A stretch of DNA of 64,000 nt from contig NZ_JBFAPA010000001.1 of NCBI RefSeq assembly GCF_040675465.1, positions 620,001 through 684,000 on the forward strand, given 5' to 3'. Positions 44,385-52,824 of this stretch are shown in pieces. The stretch is from Kibdelosporangium sp040675465. Lineage in GTDB: Bacteria; Actinomycetota; Actinomycetes; Mycobacteriales; Pseudonocardiaceae. Made by a program: the position numbers and the translations under genes. Numbering within the stretch: position 1 is the first letter of the stretch; every line of letters begins with the position of its first letter. The notes under the pieces were generated by a model. That model ran no database searches. It saw only the letters and a program-made list of their open reading frames with translations, and was not told where the DNA came from.

Positions 44385-44495
44385 GTGTTCACCGTAGCGT
44401 TCCCAGTTTTCCCTGGCACCCGTTTGGACAGTTGCCAACACTCATGGCGGTACGCCAACGTCGAACCACCGGTCCGATAACCGTGAGGAACGCCC

Positions 44496-45554
44496 ATGCG
44501 CATCACATCCCTGCTGGTCGCATTTGTGCTCGCTGGTTCAGCCGTCGGCACACCCGCGATGGCCTCGCCTGAAAAAGCCCCGAACACCGTTTCGGAAATC
44601 TCCGACGGGCTCGCCCGGGCTTTGTCGGCTGAGCTCACGAACAACGCTGTTCGAAACGCCCTCACAAAACTCGCGCCGGTGACCCCGGTCGACGCCGGGG
44701 CTTTGGACGTCCGCGGCAGGCTCGCCGCGGTCATCGACAAAGCCGACGCCGATCTGCTGGCCGTGAAAGGCCTGCCCGCCGGTTCCACGCGGCTGGCGCA
44801 GATCCGGCTCGGCGACGCGAGCATGGTCGCTCCCCTGCGGGCTGGTGCCGCCCCGCTGGTGGCCGCCACGCCGAACGACGACAACGCCACCGAGTTCACC
44901 GCTTACAACCCCGGTGGCAAGGCGGAAACGGTGCCGACGGCCTCGATCCCGAAGCGCCCGGTGCTGTTCGTCGACGTGGACGTGAAGACCGCGACCCGGC
45001 TGGGCATGGCGGTGATCGACCAGGCAACGGGCAACAAGAGCGCGCGCGTTGCCAGGGCCGCCAACGGCTACTGGGCCACCCAGATCAAGAGCATCCGGTT
45101 CAACGACGTGGAAGAGCCGTGGTTCAAGGGCGACGCCGAGATCTTCGCGATCACCGGCGGGTTCGACCTCAACGGCGACGTGCGCGCCGACACCGTCGAC
45201 ATGCCCTACCTCGACGACGAGAACCACACCTACTACCCGAACCAGCTGATCCTGCACTGGAACCGGTACAAGTACAGCGCCGCCGACATCGTGTTCATGG
45301 AGGACGACGGCGACACCAACTACCTGGCGCTGGCCAAGGCGATCATCGCCGCGCTGGCGTACATCACCGACACCGGCGCCTATGTGCCGCTGGCCAACGC
45401 CATCCTCGACGCGATGCCGTCGAGCTGGTGGACCGACGACCCCGACTACGTGGACTCCTGCTACGCGGTGACCGTTGACGCGAACTGGACCCGCACCTGC
45501 GCTCGCGGCAACGGCACGCTCAGCGTGGCGCCGTTCTGGGTCGCCGGGATCTGA
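44496..45554 (+). CDS. Secreted DUF3103-like protein
   Basis: The 352-aa product has a signal peptide (MRITSLLVAFVLAGSAVGTPAMASP). The body shows the pattern I associate with DUF3103 proteins: RPVLFVDVDVKTATRLGMAVI, NGYWATQIKSIRFNDVEEPWFKGDAEIFAITGGF, and DTVDMPYLDDENHTYYPNQLILHW. The acidic stretches (DVEEPWFKGD, DLNGDVRADTVD) suggest calcium binding. Two Cys residues near the end may form a disulphide. Function is unknown. It is convergent with the propeller gene. Confidence 0.78.
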   Translation: MRITSLLVAFVLAGSAVGTPAMASPEKAPNTVSEISDGLARALSAELTNNAVRNALTKLAPVTPVDAGALDVRGRLAAVIDKADADLLAVKGLPAGSTRLAQIRLGDASMVAPLRAGAAPLVAATPNDDNATEFTAYNPGGKAETVPTASIPKRPVLFVDVDVKTATRLGMAVIDQATGNKSARVARAANGYWATQIKSIRFNDVEEPWFKGDAEIFAITGGFDLNGDVRADTVDMPYLDDENHTYYPNQLILHWNRYKYSAADIVFMEDDGDTNYLALAKAIIAALAYITDTGAYVPLANAILDAMPSSWWTDDPDYVDSCYAVTVDANWTRTCARGNGTLSVAPFWVAGI

Positions 45555-45579
45555 CCGCCGGGTTGGTGGCCGGGCGGCG

Positions 45580-46455
45580 CTACTGCTTGGCCACCAACAC
45601 GTTCGGATCCTTCTGGGTGAAGTAGGCCGCGTTGGCGACGTAGACCTTGTTGCCGCGCACGGCGATCGACGTCGGGTTGGACAGACCGTCCTGCGCGGTA
45701 AGGAAAGTCTGCTGCGAACCGTTCGGGTGCAGGAGCACGACCTCGCTGCCGAAGTTGTTCGCCGCGAAGACCTCGTCGCCGTGGCCGAAGGTGAAGTCGT
45801 CGATCCCGGTGACCTGGGCCTTGGTCTGGATCGCACCCGGCGATCCGTCGGAGCGGACCGGGATCCGCAGCAGAAGCCCCTTTTCGGTCTGCGACACCCA
45901 CACGGCGCCGCCGTGAAGCTTGATGCCGTTGACGCCGAACCCGCTGGGTGTCGAGGGCGCGAGGATGGGCGCGGTCAGCCACTTGGTGGCCTGGCGGTGC
46001 CGGACTCGCCAGATGGTGCCGGTGGACGAGTCGGTGAGGTACAGGGTGTAGCCGTCGAGGGCGAGCCCGTTCGGGAAGACCGTGTCCGGCAGCGCGGTGT
46101 ACAGCTCGGCCGGCTGGCCGGGCTTGATCTGGTAGACCCCGGCCGGCAGGCCGCCGCCGAAGTGCAGGAAGTAGATGGTCCCGGCGGCGGACCGGACGAT
46201 TCCGCTCGCGCGGCCGCCCGCGGGCAGGTTCGTCAGGACCTCGACGTGGCCGTCCGGCCGCACGCGGGCGACCTGTCCGGCGGCCGCCCAGGTCACGTCG
46301 GCCGAGCCGTCGGGTTCCAGGGTGATGTTCTCCGGCAACTGGCCCTGGGCGATATCGAAATGCGCGAGGGTGCGTGTCTGGGACGCGGCCGCCGGGGCCG
46401 TCAGGGCCACCATCGCGGCCGCGGTGACCGCCAATGTCTTCTTCAGGTAAGTCAC
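45580..46455 (-). CDS. Secreted beta-propeller protein, SMP-30-like
   Basis: The 291-aa exported protein has a signal peptide (LKKTLAVTAAAMVALTAPAAA) and a series of blade-like repeats: PENITLEPDGSADVTWAAAG, SGIVRSAAGTIYFLHF, FPNGLALDGYTLYLTDSSTG, VNGIKLHGGAVWVSQTE, IDDFTFGHGDEVFAANN and PTSIAVRGNKVYVANAA. This fits a six-bladed propeller of the SMP-30/NHL type, possibly the ScyD/ScyE group. No catalytic activity can be assigned. GTG at 46455 starts the signal peptide; the earlier ATG at 46488 would add an unlikely arm. Confidence 0.78.
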   Translation of the reverse strand: MTYLKKTLAVTAAAMVALTAPAAASQTRTLAHFDIAQGQLPENITLEPDGSADVTWAAAGQVARVRPDGHVEVLTNLPAGGRASGIVRSAAGTIYFLHFGGGLPAGVYQIKPGQPAELYTALPDTVFPNGLALDGYTLYLTDSSTGTIWRVRHRQATKWLTAPILAPSTPSGFGVNGIKLHGGAVWVSQTEKGLLLRIPVRSDGSPGAIQTKAQVTGIDDFTFGHGDEVFAANNFGSEVVLLHPNGSQQTFLTAQDGLSNPTSIAVRGNKVYVANAAYFTQKDPNVLVAKQ

Positions 46456-46769
46456 TGAACGTTCAACGACCTGTATCGGAATACCCATTCCAGCGGAACA
46501 TGGCAGCTACTCGCCGTGGACTGCCGGGCGTGCCGGCCCTGGACGGCCGGTTCCGCCGGATGGCCCAGAGCCGCCCGTGGTCACGGAACGCTTACCGGTA
46601 CCGGTCATGTCGATCGCCGACCGCGACATCGCATTCGTTTGTTCCCTGATCGGGCGAATGCTATGTCGCTTTGTGCTACTCAACAAAGCCGGATTGGGTA
46701 ATTCCCACCAGGACACTGTTACCGGGAGGATCAATACGGACCGATGTGGGCTTCTGGAGGTGTGTCGCT
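46456..46769. other. Divergent intergenic region with inverted repeats
   Basis: No gene is seen in this 314-base stretch. It holds the palindrome GAACGTTC near 46457-46464 and a 14-bp near-perfect inverted repeat (46624-46637 with 46655-46668) listed separately. Confidence 0.55.
46624..46668. promoter_or_regulatory. 14-bp inverted repeat upstream of TIGR03084-family gene
   Basis: CGACATCGCATTCG (46624-46637) faces CGAATGCTATGTCG (46655-46668), 13 of 14 positions complementary, with a 17-base spacer. It lies about 100 bases before the start at 46770 and may be a two-site operator or a hairpin. Confidence 0.5.
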
Positions 46770-47663
46770 GTGCCGACTGCCGTCTCGGCGGACAATGAGA
46801 TCAGGGCTTATCCGGAGCTGCCCGGGCAGTGCCGCCCGGCCAGATTCGTCCGGGTGCTGTTACAGACCGTCCTGGACGATTTACGAGCCGAGCAGGAGGA
46901 GTTAGACGCGCTGGCCGGGTCGCTGACCGAGGCGCAGTGGCGGCTGGCCACCCCGTCGCCGGGCTGGACGGTCGCGCACCAGATCGCGCACCTCGCGTGG
47001 TGCGACGACGCCGCGCTGCTCGCCGTCACGGACAAGCAGGCGTTCCTGGCGTTCCTCGACTCGGTCCGTACCGACCCACAGGCGCACATCGACCGCGGCG
47101 CCGCCGAGGGCGCCGCCGCCTCGCCCGAGGATCTGCTGGCGCGCTGGCGGGCCGGCCGCGGTGTGTTGTTGTCCACACTGCGCCGGATCGACGCGGGCTC
47201 GAAGCTGGCGTGGTTCGGGCAGCCGTTGAACGTCGTGACGCTCGGCACCGCCCGGCTGATGGAGGTCTGGGCGCACGGCCTGGACGTCGCCGACGCGCTC
47301 GGCGTCACCCGTGAACCCACCCACCGGCTGCGCCACATCGCCTACCTGGGTGTCCGCACCCGCGACAACGCCTTCCACCGCCGTGGCCTGACGCCACCCG
47401 AGCCGTTCCGCGTGTCACTGAGCGGCCCGGACAACCAGGTGTGGACCTGGGGCCCGCCCGAGGCCGACCAACGCGTCACCGGTACCGCCCTGGACTTCTG
47501 CAAGCTCATCACCCGCCGCATCCACCGTGATGACACCACCCTCACGGCCGTCGGCGCCGACGCCGAGCGCTGGCTGCACATCGCCCAATGCTTCGCCGGC
47601 CCACCCGGCCCCGGCAGACCCCCGAAAACCACCGACACCCGGTTCGGCGCCTGCTCCGGCTGA
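46770..47663 (+). CDS. TIGR03084-like metal-binding DinB-superfamily protein
   Basis: The 297-aa protein has the N-terminal four-helix fold of mycothiol-dependent maleylpyruvate isomerase/DinB proteins: LDDLRAEQEELDALAGSLTEAQWRLATPSPGWTVAHQIAHLAWCDDAAL supplies one metal His, and VWAHGLDVADALG another. The C-terminal region (PEPFRVSLSGPDNQVWTWGPPEA) is typical of the group. Such proteins may transfer or use mycothiol. GTG at 46770 is preferred to GTG 46854 because GGAGGTG at 46757-46763 is well placed. Confidence 0.82.
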   Translation: MPTAVSADNEIRAYPELPGQCRPARFVRVLLQTVLDDLRAEQEELDALAGSLTEAQWRLATPSPGWTVAHQIAHLAWCDDAALLAVTDKQAFLAFLDSVRTDPQAHIDRGAAEGAAASPEDLLARWRAGRGVLLSTLRRIDAGSKLAWFGQPLNVVTLGTARLMEVWAHGLDVADALGVTREPTHRLRHIAYLGVRTRDNAFHRRGLTPPEPFRVSLSGPDNQVWTWGPPEADQRVTGTALDFCKLITRRIHRDDTTLTAVGADAERWLHIAQCFAGPPGPGRPPKTTDTRFGACSG

Positions 47664-48028
47664 CCCAACCGGGCGCTAGCGGTCGGCCTACCGGAGCGAC
47701 CGCCACACCACCGCACCATCACCATGCCCGACCGCGACCGGAATCGATCCCAAAGCCCGCAGCAGGGCGAGCTTCGGCCGACGTCCGTGCCCGGGGGCAT
47801 CTGGGCGGCACCTTGGATGCGCCCGTGGAGGTGGCGCGGCCGATGCTCAAGTGAGCGCCCACATCTCCGGCGTCGACGGTGGCGTGGACCTGCACCGTCA
47901 GTGGGCGCGCAAGTCTCGCACTCGGGCGGTCCGCCGCCGAGGAATGCCAGCGGCGCCCGCAGCTCGCCCGCACCCGTGGTGACCCCCGGTTTTGGGAGCG
48001 GTCCAGGCCATCCGGTATCCTTCTCGGC
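47664..48028. other. Intergenic region before tRNA-Ser(GGA)
   Basis: This 365-base stretch shows no gene with a start signal or known domain. TATCCT near 48016-48021 may be the -10 element of the tRNA gene. Confidence 0.5.
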
Positions 48029-48115
48029 GGAGGATTCGCATAGTGGCCTAGTGCGCACGATTGGAAATCGTGTTGGGTGTGATAGCCCTCAGGGGTTCAA
48101 ATCCCCTATCCTCCG
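48029..48115 (+). tRNA. tRNA-Ser (anticodon GGA)
   Basis: An 87-nt type II tRNA. Acceptor GGAGGAT (48029-48035) pairs with ATCCTCC (48108-48114), the anticodon loop TTGGAAA gives GGA, and a long variable arm precedes the T loop GGTTCAAATCC. The discriminator is G and CCA is not encoded. Confidence 0.96.
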
Positions 48116-48123
48116 CTCCTTCT

Positions 48124-48199
48124 GGGCGACATGTGTCCGCGGAAAGCGCGGACCATGTCGCTCGCCATTATGTTGGGGGGCGACCCCCCAAACCCCCCG
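48124..48199 (+). repeat. Post-tRNA structured repeat, copy 2
   Basis: It begins 9 bases after tRNA-Ser(GGA). The hairpin GCGACATG...GTCCGCG-GAAAG-CGCGGAC-CATGTCGC (48126-48161) is followed by TTATGTT and the G6-CGA-C6 segment with AAACCCCCC. Compared with copy 3, a G-C pair in the inner stem is replaced by A-T, a compensatory change. Confidence 0.8.
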
Positions 48200-48207
48200 A
48201 TGCCGAT

Positions 48208-49212
48208 TTAGCGCTCGATGGGGTAAGTGTATTTGCCGTCCTTGTCGCGAATGGTGCGCACGAGGGTGAAGTCCGTGGTCATTTTTGTGGCGAGGTCGAC
48301 GGTGAGGGCGATCGCGCCTTCGTCGGGGCAAGGGAGTTTCTCGGACGGGGAAAAGCAGACCGTGACGTAGGTACGCATTTTGTCGGCGGTGCCGGGGAGC
48401 AGGCGGTTGCCGGTGCTCAGGTAGCGGCCCAGGCGGGGTTTCGGGGTGAGGATCGCTGCGGCCAGCCAGTCGCGGGCGGCGGTTTCCATTGCGGCGCCGA
48501 ACTTCTGCCCCTCGTCGAAGGACATCGCCGGGGCCAGCACGTCGCCGAGCGAACGGCCGGGCGTGATCAAGCCGCTGTGGTGGGGACTACCTGCGAGGAC
48601 TTCAGCGAGGCTGCGGTCGGTCAGCTTCTGGTACGTCGGACCGGTGGTGATCGGCAACGTGGGTGGCTGCTGTGCGCTGAGGATGTTCAGCGTGATGTTG
48701 CCGACCTTCGACCGCCACGGGGATTCGCTGTTCGAACGCGCGTCTCGCCATTTCACCACGCAGTCATCGAGCGACCCGATGAGCCGGGTCACCGTGGTAT
48801 TAGTAATCGGCGACGCGATCCACACCGTGAGATTGAAGGACGTATTGACAAACGGGATCTCGCCGATTCCCACTATTTCGTGTCCACAGTCGCGGAACAC
48901 TTTCAACGCCGTGCGCAATTCCGCGGCCTGTGCGCGGCCGAGGTCGACGGCGTCCCGCATTTTCTGGTCGATATCCGTTTTGTCCGACCTCACCGCGAGC
49001 CGGACGATCGCATCCGGGTCGCCCCGCACCGCGAAGGTCACCTCGGACCCGGTGTCCTGCGGAAACAGCGACCGGCTGCCGATGACCGTCAACTGGCCCG
49101 GAAACAACCGGTCGGCCAGCTCCTGCGCGGTGCGGACGTCCGCCTTCGCGTCGCCGACGCCGCACGCGGCCAGCAACGACACGAGCGCCGACAACAAGAC
49201 CCTGCGAGCCAC
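48208..49212 (-). CDS. Lipoprotein of unknown function
   Basis: The 334-aa product has a lipoprotein signal (VARRVLLSALVSLLAAC, Cys at residue 17) and no further membrane segment. The mature part includes LADRLFPGQLTVIG, three Cys residues (RDCGHE, DDCVVKW, VTVCFSPSEKLPC) that may form disulphides, and a C-terminal TVDLATKMTTDFTLVRTIRD. No family is recognised; size and Cys pattern recall DUF3558-like actinobacterial lipoproteins, but this is not certain. GTG at 49212 begins the signal. Confidence 0.7.
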   Translation of the reverse strand: MARRVLLSALVSLLAACGVGDAKADVRTAQELADRLFPGQLTVIGSRSLFPQDTGSEVTFAVRGDPDAIVRLAVRSDKTDIDQKMRDAVDLGRAQAAELRTALKVFRDCGHEIVGIGEIPFVNTSFNLTVWIASPITNTTVTRLIGSLDDCVVKWRDARSNSESPWRSKVGNITLNILSAQQPPTLPITTGPTYQKLTDRSLAEVLAGSPHHSGLITPGRSLGDVLAPAMSFDEGQKFGAAMETAARDWLAAAILTPKPRLGRYLSTGNRLLPGTADKMRTYVTVCFSPSEKLPCPDEGAIALTVDLATKMTTDFTLVRTIRDKDGKYTYPIER

Positions 49213-49270
49213 CCCGCCACCGTGCCACGTCGCACGGCGAGGTAAGTGCCCGTTGAGGCGGTTTTCGGTG

Positions 49271-49414
49271 TCAGTCCTCGTCGTCCGGCTTCGCGTGGTC
49301 GGCCTTGCCCGGCGTCGGGTCACGGGTCAAGTCGACCAACGGGTGCGGGCCGTCCGCGTCGTCGGGCAGGGCATGGCTGCCCCGGCGTTCGGTGTTCTCC
49401 TGATTTGCGCTCAC
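49271..49414 (-). CDS. Small acidic protein, 47 aa
   Basis: The frame starts VSANQENTERRGSHALPDDA and ends in KPDDED. It is hydrophilic, acidic and probably disordered. GAGGAGGGG about 6 to 14 bases before the GTG is an excellent ribosome site and the main support. No family is recognised. It lies 58 bases upstream of the lipoprotein gene on the same strand and could be co-transcribed. Confidence 0.55.
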   Translation of the reverse strand: MSANQENTERRGSHALPDDADGPHPLVDLTRDPTPGKADHAKPDDED

Positions 49415-49538
49415 GACGCCCCTCCTCTGTGTCCGTCCGGACCATACCTAGGGGTGCCGCGGGGTCTTCTCCCGGGCTGGCCAGGTGTGACAGCATGAGG
49501 TCCCGCCGCCTGGGACAGATCGACCAGGAGGCAGCTTC

Positions 49539-50858
49539 ATGCGCCGATCGCAGCGCATCCTCACCACCCTGACCGTGTTGGCCACCACGGTGGCCCTCGC
49601 CCCGGTTGTCTCGGCCGCGCCTTCGGACTTCTCGGTGATGACTCCGGCCACCAACGTGGCCTCGCGGTCCGACCGCAGACCGGTCGCGGGCGGGGTGTAC
49701 GACGCCCACGCGGACAAGACGTTCATCTCGTGGTCCGGCCAGGCCGCCGACGCGTACGTGCAGGCGTACGACCACCGCACGCGCACCTGGAGCACGCCGA
49801 AGTTCATCGCGCCCGGCGAGTCCGACTCGCACAACTACCCGACCATGATCGAAGCCGCCGACGGGCACATCCTGCTGGTCCGCGGCATGCACAACACCGC
49901 GACCGTGATCAGCCGCTCGCCCAGCGCCCACTCCATCGAGGGCGACTGGACCACCTACGAGGTTCCCTCGGGTAAGGCCGCCAGCTACCCGATGCCGTTC
50001 AAGACGTTCGACGGCACCTTGTACGTGTTCTACCGCGAGACCACGCACGACATCGACAAGAACGTCCCCACCGACACCCGGCAGATGAAGTACATCGTCT
50101 CCAAGGACAACGGGCTGACCTGGAAGAACAACATCGACGTGGTCGGCCAGCCGTTCGTGATCGGCTCGACGTCCCGGCCGGACAACATGAACGAGATCTA
50201 CATCGGCCAGCTGCGGCAGGATCCGCTGACCGGGCTGGTCCACATCGTGTACACGCTCGCCGGCGGTGGCCCGACCCAGCACGTGCACGACTTCTACCAC
50301 CGCAACATGTATTACACCGTGTTCAACCCGTACAACCAGCACTTCTACTCGGCCGCCTGGCGTGACCTGGGTACCCAGGTCGACGACGTCGACCAGGAGA
50401 CCTACCTGAAGATCGCCGACACTCCGCTGGAGAAACCCGCCGACGCCAAGACCCCGGACTACATCCAGCAGGTCGGCTCCACCTTCGGCCGTCCCTTCGT
50501 GCTCTGGTTCACCTACGACACCAACGGCGTGACGCACAACCAGGCCAGCGTGTGGACCGGAACCCGTTGGGAGACCAAGGAAGTGGCCAGCGGCATGCGC
50601 ACCCGCGAGATCGAGCAGGTGAACCTCGTCACCTGGCGTGTGTACGCGACCCGCGACGGCCGGCCGAACATCGAGACGTACCTGCTGACCTTCGGCCGCG
50701 ACTGGCGCCCGGAAACCGTTATCAACACACCGAAGCCGGTACAGCGGATCGAACTGATCGGCAACTTCCGTGACCCCGCCCGGATTCTCGCCAGCGGCGC
50801 CTCCACCGCCCGCGACGTTTCCGTGGCAGACGGCGACATCTACGTCGCCGGCCGCTGA
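49539..50858 (+). CDS. Secreted BNR-4 repeat-containing protein
   Basis: The 439-aa exported protein has a signal peptide (MRRSQRILTTLTVLATTVALAPVVSAAP). A propeller-type body with BNR-4-like stretches follows: GGVYDAHADKTFISWSGQAADAYVQAYDHRTRTWSTP, DSHNYPTMIEAADGHILLV, LYVFYRE and KYIVSKDNGLTWKN. Related proteins bind or cleave polysaccharides; some polysaccharide lyases (PL24/25-like) share this arrangement. His and Tyr residues in HDFYHRNMYYTVFN could line a substrate cleft, but activity is inferred only. It ends at a strong bidirectional terminator. Confidence 0.8.
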   Translation: MRRSQRILTTLTVLATTVALAPVVSAAPSDFSVMTPATNVASRSDRRPVAGGVYDAHADKTFISWSGQAADAYVQAYDHRTRTWSTPKFIAPGESDSHNYPTMIEAADGHILLVRGMHNTATVISRSPSAHSIEGDWTTYEVPSGKAASYPMPFKTFDGTLYVFYRETTHDIDKNVPTDTRQMKYIVSKDNGLTWKNNIDVVGQPFVIGSTSRPDNMNEIYIGQLRQDPLTGLVHIVYTLAGGGPTQHVHDFYHRNMYYTVFNPYNQHFYSAAWRDLGTQVDDVDQETYLKIADTPLEKPADAKTPDYIQQVGSTFGRPFVLWFTYDTNGVTHNQASVWTGTRWETKEVASGMRTREIEQVNLVTWRVYATRDGRPNIETYLLTFGRDWRPETVINTPKPVQRIELIGNFRDPARILASGASTARDVSVADGDIYVAGR

Positions 50859-50865
50859 CCGCCGA

Positions 50866-50899
50866 GTCTGGGTGGGCTTCCGCGGAAGCCCACCCAGAC
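50866..50899. terminator. Bidirectional terminator after BNR-repeat gene
   Basis: GTCTGGGTGGGCTTCC (50866-50881) pairs with GGAAGCCCACCCAGAC (50884-50899), a perfect stem with a very small loop. It separates two convergent genes. Confidence 0.85.
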
Positions 50900-50901
50900 C
50901 C

Positions 50902-51249
50902 CTAGTACAGCTCGTCATGACGGTCGACGATCCGCTGCAGTTCCCGGGCACAGTGCCGTGGCAACGCGAGCAGCACGCCTTCCAGGATGTCCCGGGACAG
51001 GTGCGGATCGCCGCAACACTCCCAGATCCCGCAGTCGCCGGGGTCGGCAGACCAGAAGCGGTGCCCGGGTTCGCGGACGAAGTTGTGCCACCGCACCAAA
51101 GCCATGGTCACAATCCCGGGCCAGAGGTAGTTGCGGGACCGCTCGAGCCGCACGATCCCGGCGGCCAGCCGCGGTGATATCCCGGCTATCTCAGGGGATT
51201 CGCCCGGACGCGGGTCGGTCCGGACCTGAGCGGGGCGCCTACGCGACAT
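50902..51249 (-). CDS. Hypothetical protein, 115 aa
   Basis: The product begins MSRRRPAQVRTDPRPGESPEI. It is basic at the N-terminus and then has a folded-looking core rich in Trp and Cys (WPGIVTMALVRWHNFV, FWSADPGDCGIWECCGDPHLS) and a C-terminal helix ALPRHCARELQRIVDRHDELY. Paired Cys and His residues could bind metal. AAAGGG lies about 6 bases before the ATG. No family is recognised and no neighbour suggests a role. Confidence 0.65.
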   Translation of the reverse strand: MSRRRPAQVRTDPRPGESPEIAGISPRLAAGIVRLERSRNYLWPGIVTMALVRWHNFVREPGHRFWSADPGDCGIWECCGDPHLSRDILEGVLLALPRHCARELQRIVDRHDELY

Positions 51250-51498
51250 CGCCCTTTCGGTTGATCATCCGCCTATGATGCCACTCCTGCCTGGCCTTGA
51301 TCGAGCAGATGTCGCCGTTCAGCGAGCGTCATTTTCCGAAAGCGAGGCGGGACAACGGGTTAGCAGCTGCCGGGCACGTGGATGGCGGGGCACGTGCTGG
51401 TCACGAATGAGCCTCAAATCGGGCAAGAGCGGAAGGGCGCCGGCCGGACGGCCGATATGAGGGCATCGGTTTTCGCTGCTCGGGAGATTGGAGCGGCC

Positions 51499-52193
51499 GT
51501 GCGCGACTTCGCTCATTCCTACCTGTTCCTACGCCGGTTCATCGGCTTCATCGGCACGCTGCTGCCGTTCGCCGTGATCATCGGTGTCGCCGTGATGTCC
51601 GGCGAGTTGCTGACCTCGGTCAGCGCCTCGTACCACACCGGCATGCGCGACGTTTTCGTCGGCAGTATGTGCGCGATCGGGGTGTTCCTGATCTTCTACC
51701 GCGGGCTGAACTGGCGCGACGACCTCCTCGGCTGGATCGCCGGCCTCGCGGCGATCGGCGTGGCCCTGGTGCCACCCGCCCGCCGAAGGACGCCACGACC
51801 ACCCAGGTGATGGCCGACTATGTCCACATCGGCCTGTCCGCGGTGTTCTTCCTTTCCCTGGCGGTGTTCTGCTTCCGCTTCACCCTCAAGGAACAAGACC
51901 CGCTCCCCGACCCCCAGCGCAAACAACTGCGCAACCGCATCTACATCACTTGCGGCGTCGTGATTCTCGTCTGCCTGGCGCTGATCGCCTTGTTCGGCTG
52001 GGTTCTGGAGAACTGGGCCGAACCGGCGCATCCCGTGCTGTGGCTGGAAGCCTTGGCCACCGTCGCGTTCGGCTGGTCCTGGTTCATCAAGGGCAAGACC
52101 CTGTGGAAGGACAACCCACCGCGAATCCCCGCCCTCACACCGCCCGCCGACGACGCCCAGCCCCCCGCAACCACCGAGGCCGCACCCGTCTAG
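51499..52193 (+). pseudogene. Multi-pass membrane protein gene with frameshift
   Basis: The first frame (GTG at 51499, GGAG upstream) encodes three helices (FIGFIGTLLPFAVIIGVAVM, DVFVGSMCAIGVFLIFY, LLGWIAGLAAIGVALVP). Near 51775 the protein continues only in another frame: TRPPKDATTTQVMADYVHIGLSAVFFLSLAVFCF, then more helices and a Pro-rich tail to 52193. Adding one base after the GTGCC at about 51771 would restore a protein of about 230 aa resembling DUF998-type membrane proteins. It is either a recent mutation or a sequencing error. Confidence 0.75.
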
Positions 52194-52269
52194 CCCCCAC
52201 CGCCCCTCAATTGACCATCGGTCCCGGGTGACCATCACATCGGGCCAACCCATGCGGGCGCAGCCCGCT

Positions 52270-52345
52270 CCGGGGGGTTTGGGGGTCGTCCCCCAAAATG
52301 AGGCGAGCGACGCGGTCCACGCTTTCCGTGGACACACGTCGCCCG
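52270..52345 (-). repeat. Post-tRNA structured repeat, copy 3
   Basis: On the minus strand this begins 6 bases after tRNA-Ser(CGA). The hairpin spans 52342-52307 (GCGACG...GTCCACG-GAAAG-CGTGGAC...CGTCGC), then a T-containing spacer and the G-run/C-run segment. The inner stem has A-T where copies 1 and 2 have G-C, which preserves pairing. Confidence 0.8.
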
Positions 52346-52351
52346 AGCGAG

Positions 52352-52438
52352 CGGTAGCGGTGGGATTTGAACCCACGGAGGACGTGAATCCTCACACGCT
52401 TTCGAGGCGTGCTCCTTCGGCCGCTCGGACACGCTACC
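52352..52438 (-). tRNA. tRNA-Ser (anticodon CGA)
   Basis: An 87-nt type II tRNA on the minus strand. Acceptor GGTAGCG (52438-52432) pairs with CGCTACC (52359-52353), anticodon loop CTCGAAA gives CGA, a long variable arm is present, and the T loop is GGTTCAAATCC. The discriminator is G. Confidence 0.96.
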
Positions 52439-52567
52439 GAGCGGAAGCTTACCGGACGCCTCCCAGCGGGTTTCCGGCGCCCACCGGCCTCACGGGCAGC
52501 AAGGCGGCCCGGCACCGTTGTCGGTACCGGGCCGCGTGGACTGAGTCATCCCCGACGGATCGCCGGG

Positions 52568-52780
52568 TCACCTTTCGCCCTGGAGCCTGTCCTTGGCGTC
52601 CTTCACCGCGCCGGCCGCCCGGTCGCGGACGTCGTGTGCGGTCTCCTTGGTCTCGCCGGAGAGCTGGTCGCGCTTGCCGGCCGCCTCGAGGTCCTCGTTG
52701 TCGGTCTCGCGGCCGACGGTCTCCTTGCCCTTGCCGAGCATCTGCTCGGCCTTGTCCTTGATCTTGTCGAAGTTGCCCAT
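52568..52780 (-). CDS. CsbD family stress protein
   Basis: The 70-aa product (MGNFDKIKDKAEQMLGKGKETVGRE start) is highly charged and helical, with the CsbD-type repeats KAEQMLGKGKETVGRETDNEDLEAAGKRDQ and KETAHDVRDRAAGAVKDAKDRL. CsbD-like proteins are abundant under general stress but their action is unknown. ATG at 52780 is set by homology. It lies downstream of tadA, separated by 44 bases, in the same direction. Confidence 0.88.
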   Translation of the reverse strand: MGNFDKIKDKAEQMLGKGKETVGRETDNEDLEAAGKRDQLSGETKETAHDVRDRAAGAVKDAKDRLQGER

Positions 52781-52824
52781 AACTCCGAATGCCCGCCAGA
52801 ACAGCCGGGACACTGTGATCCAAA

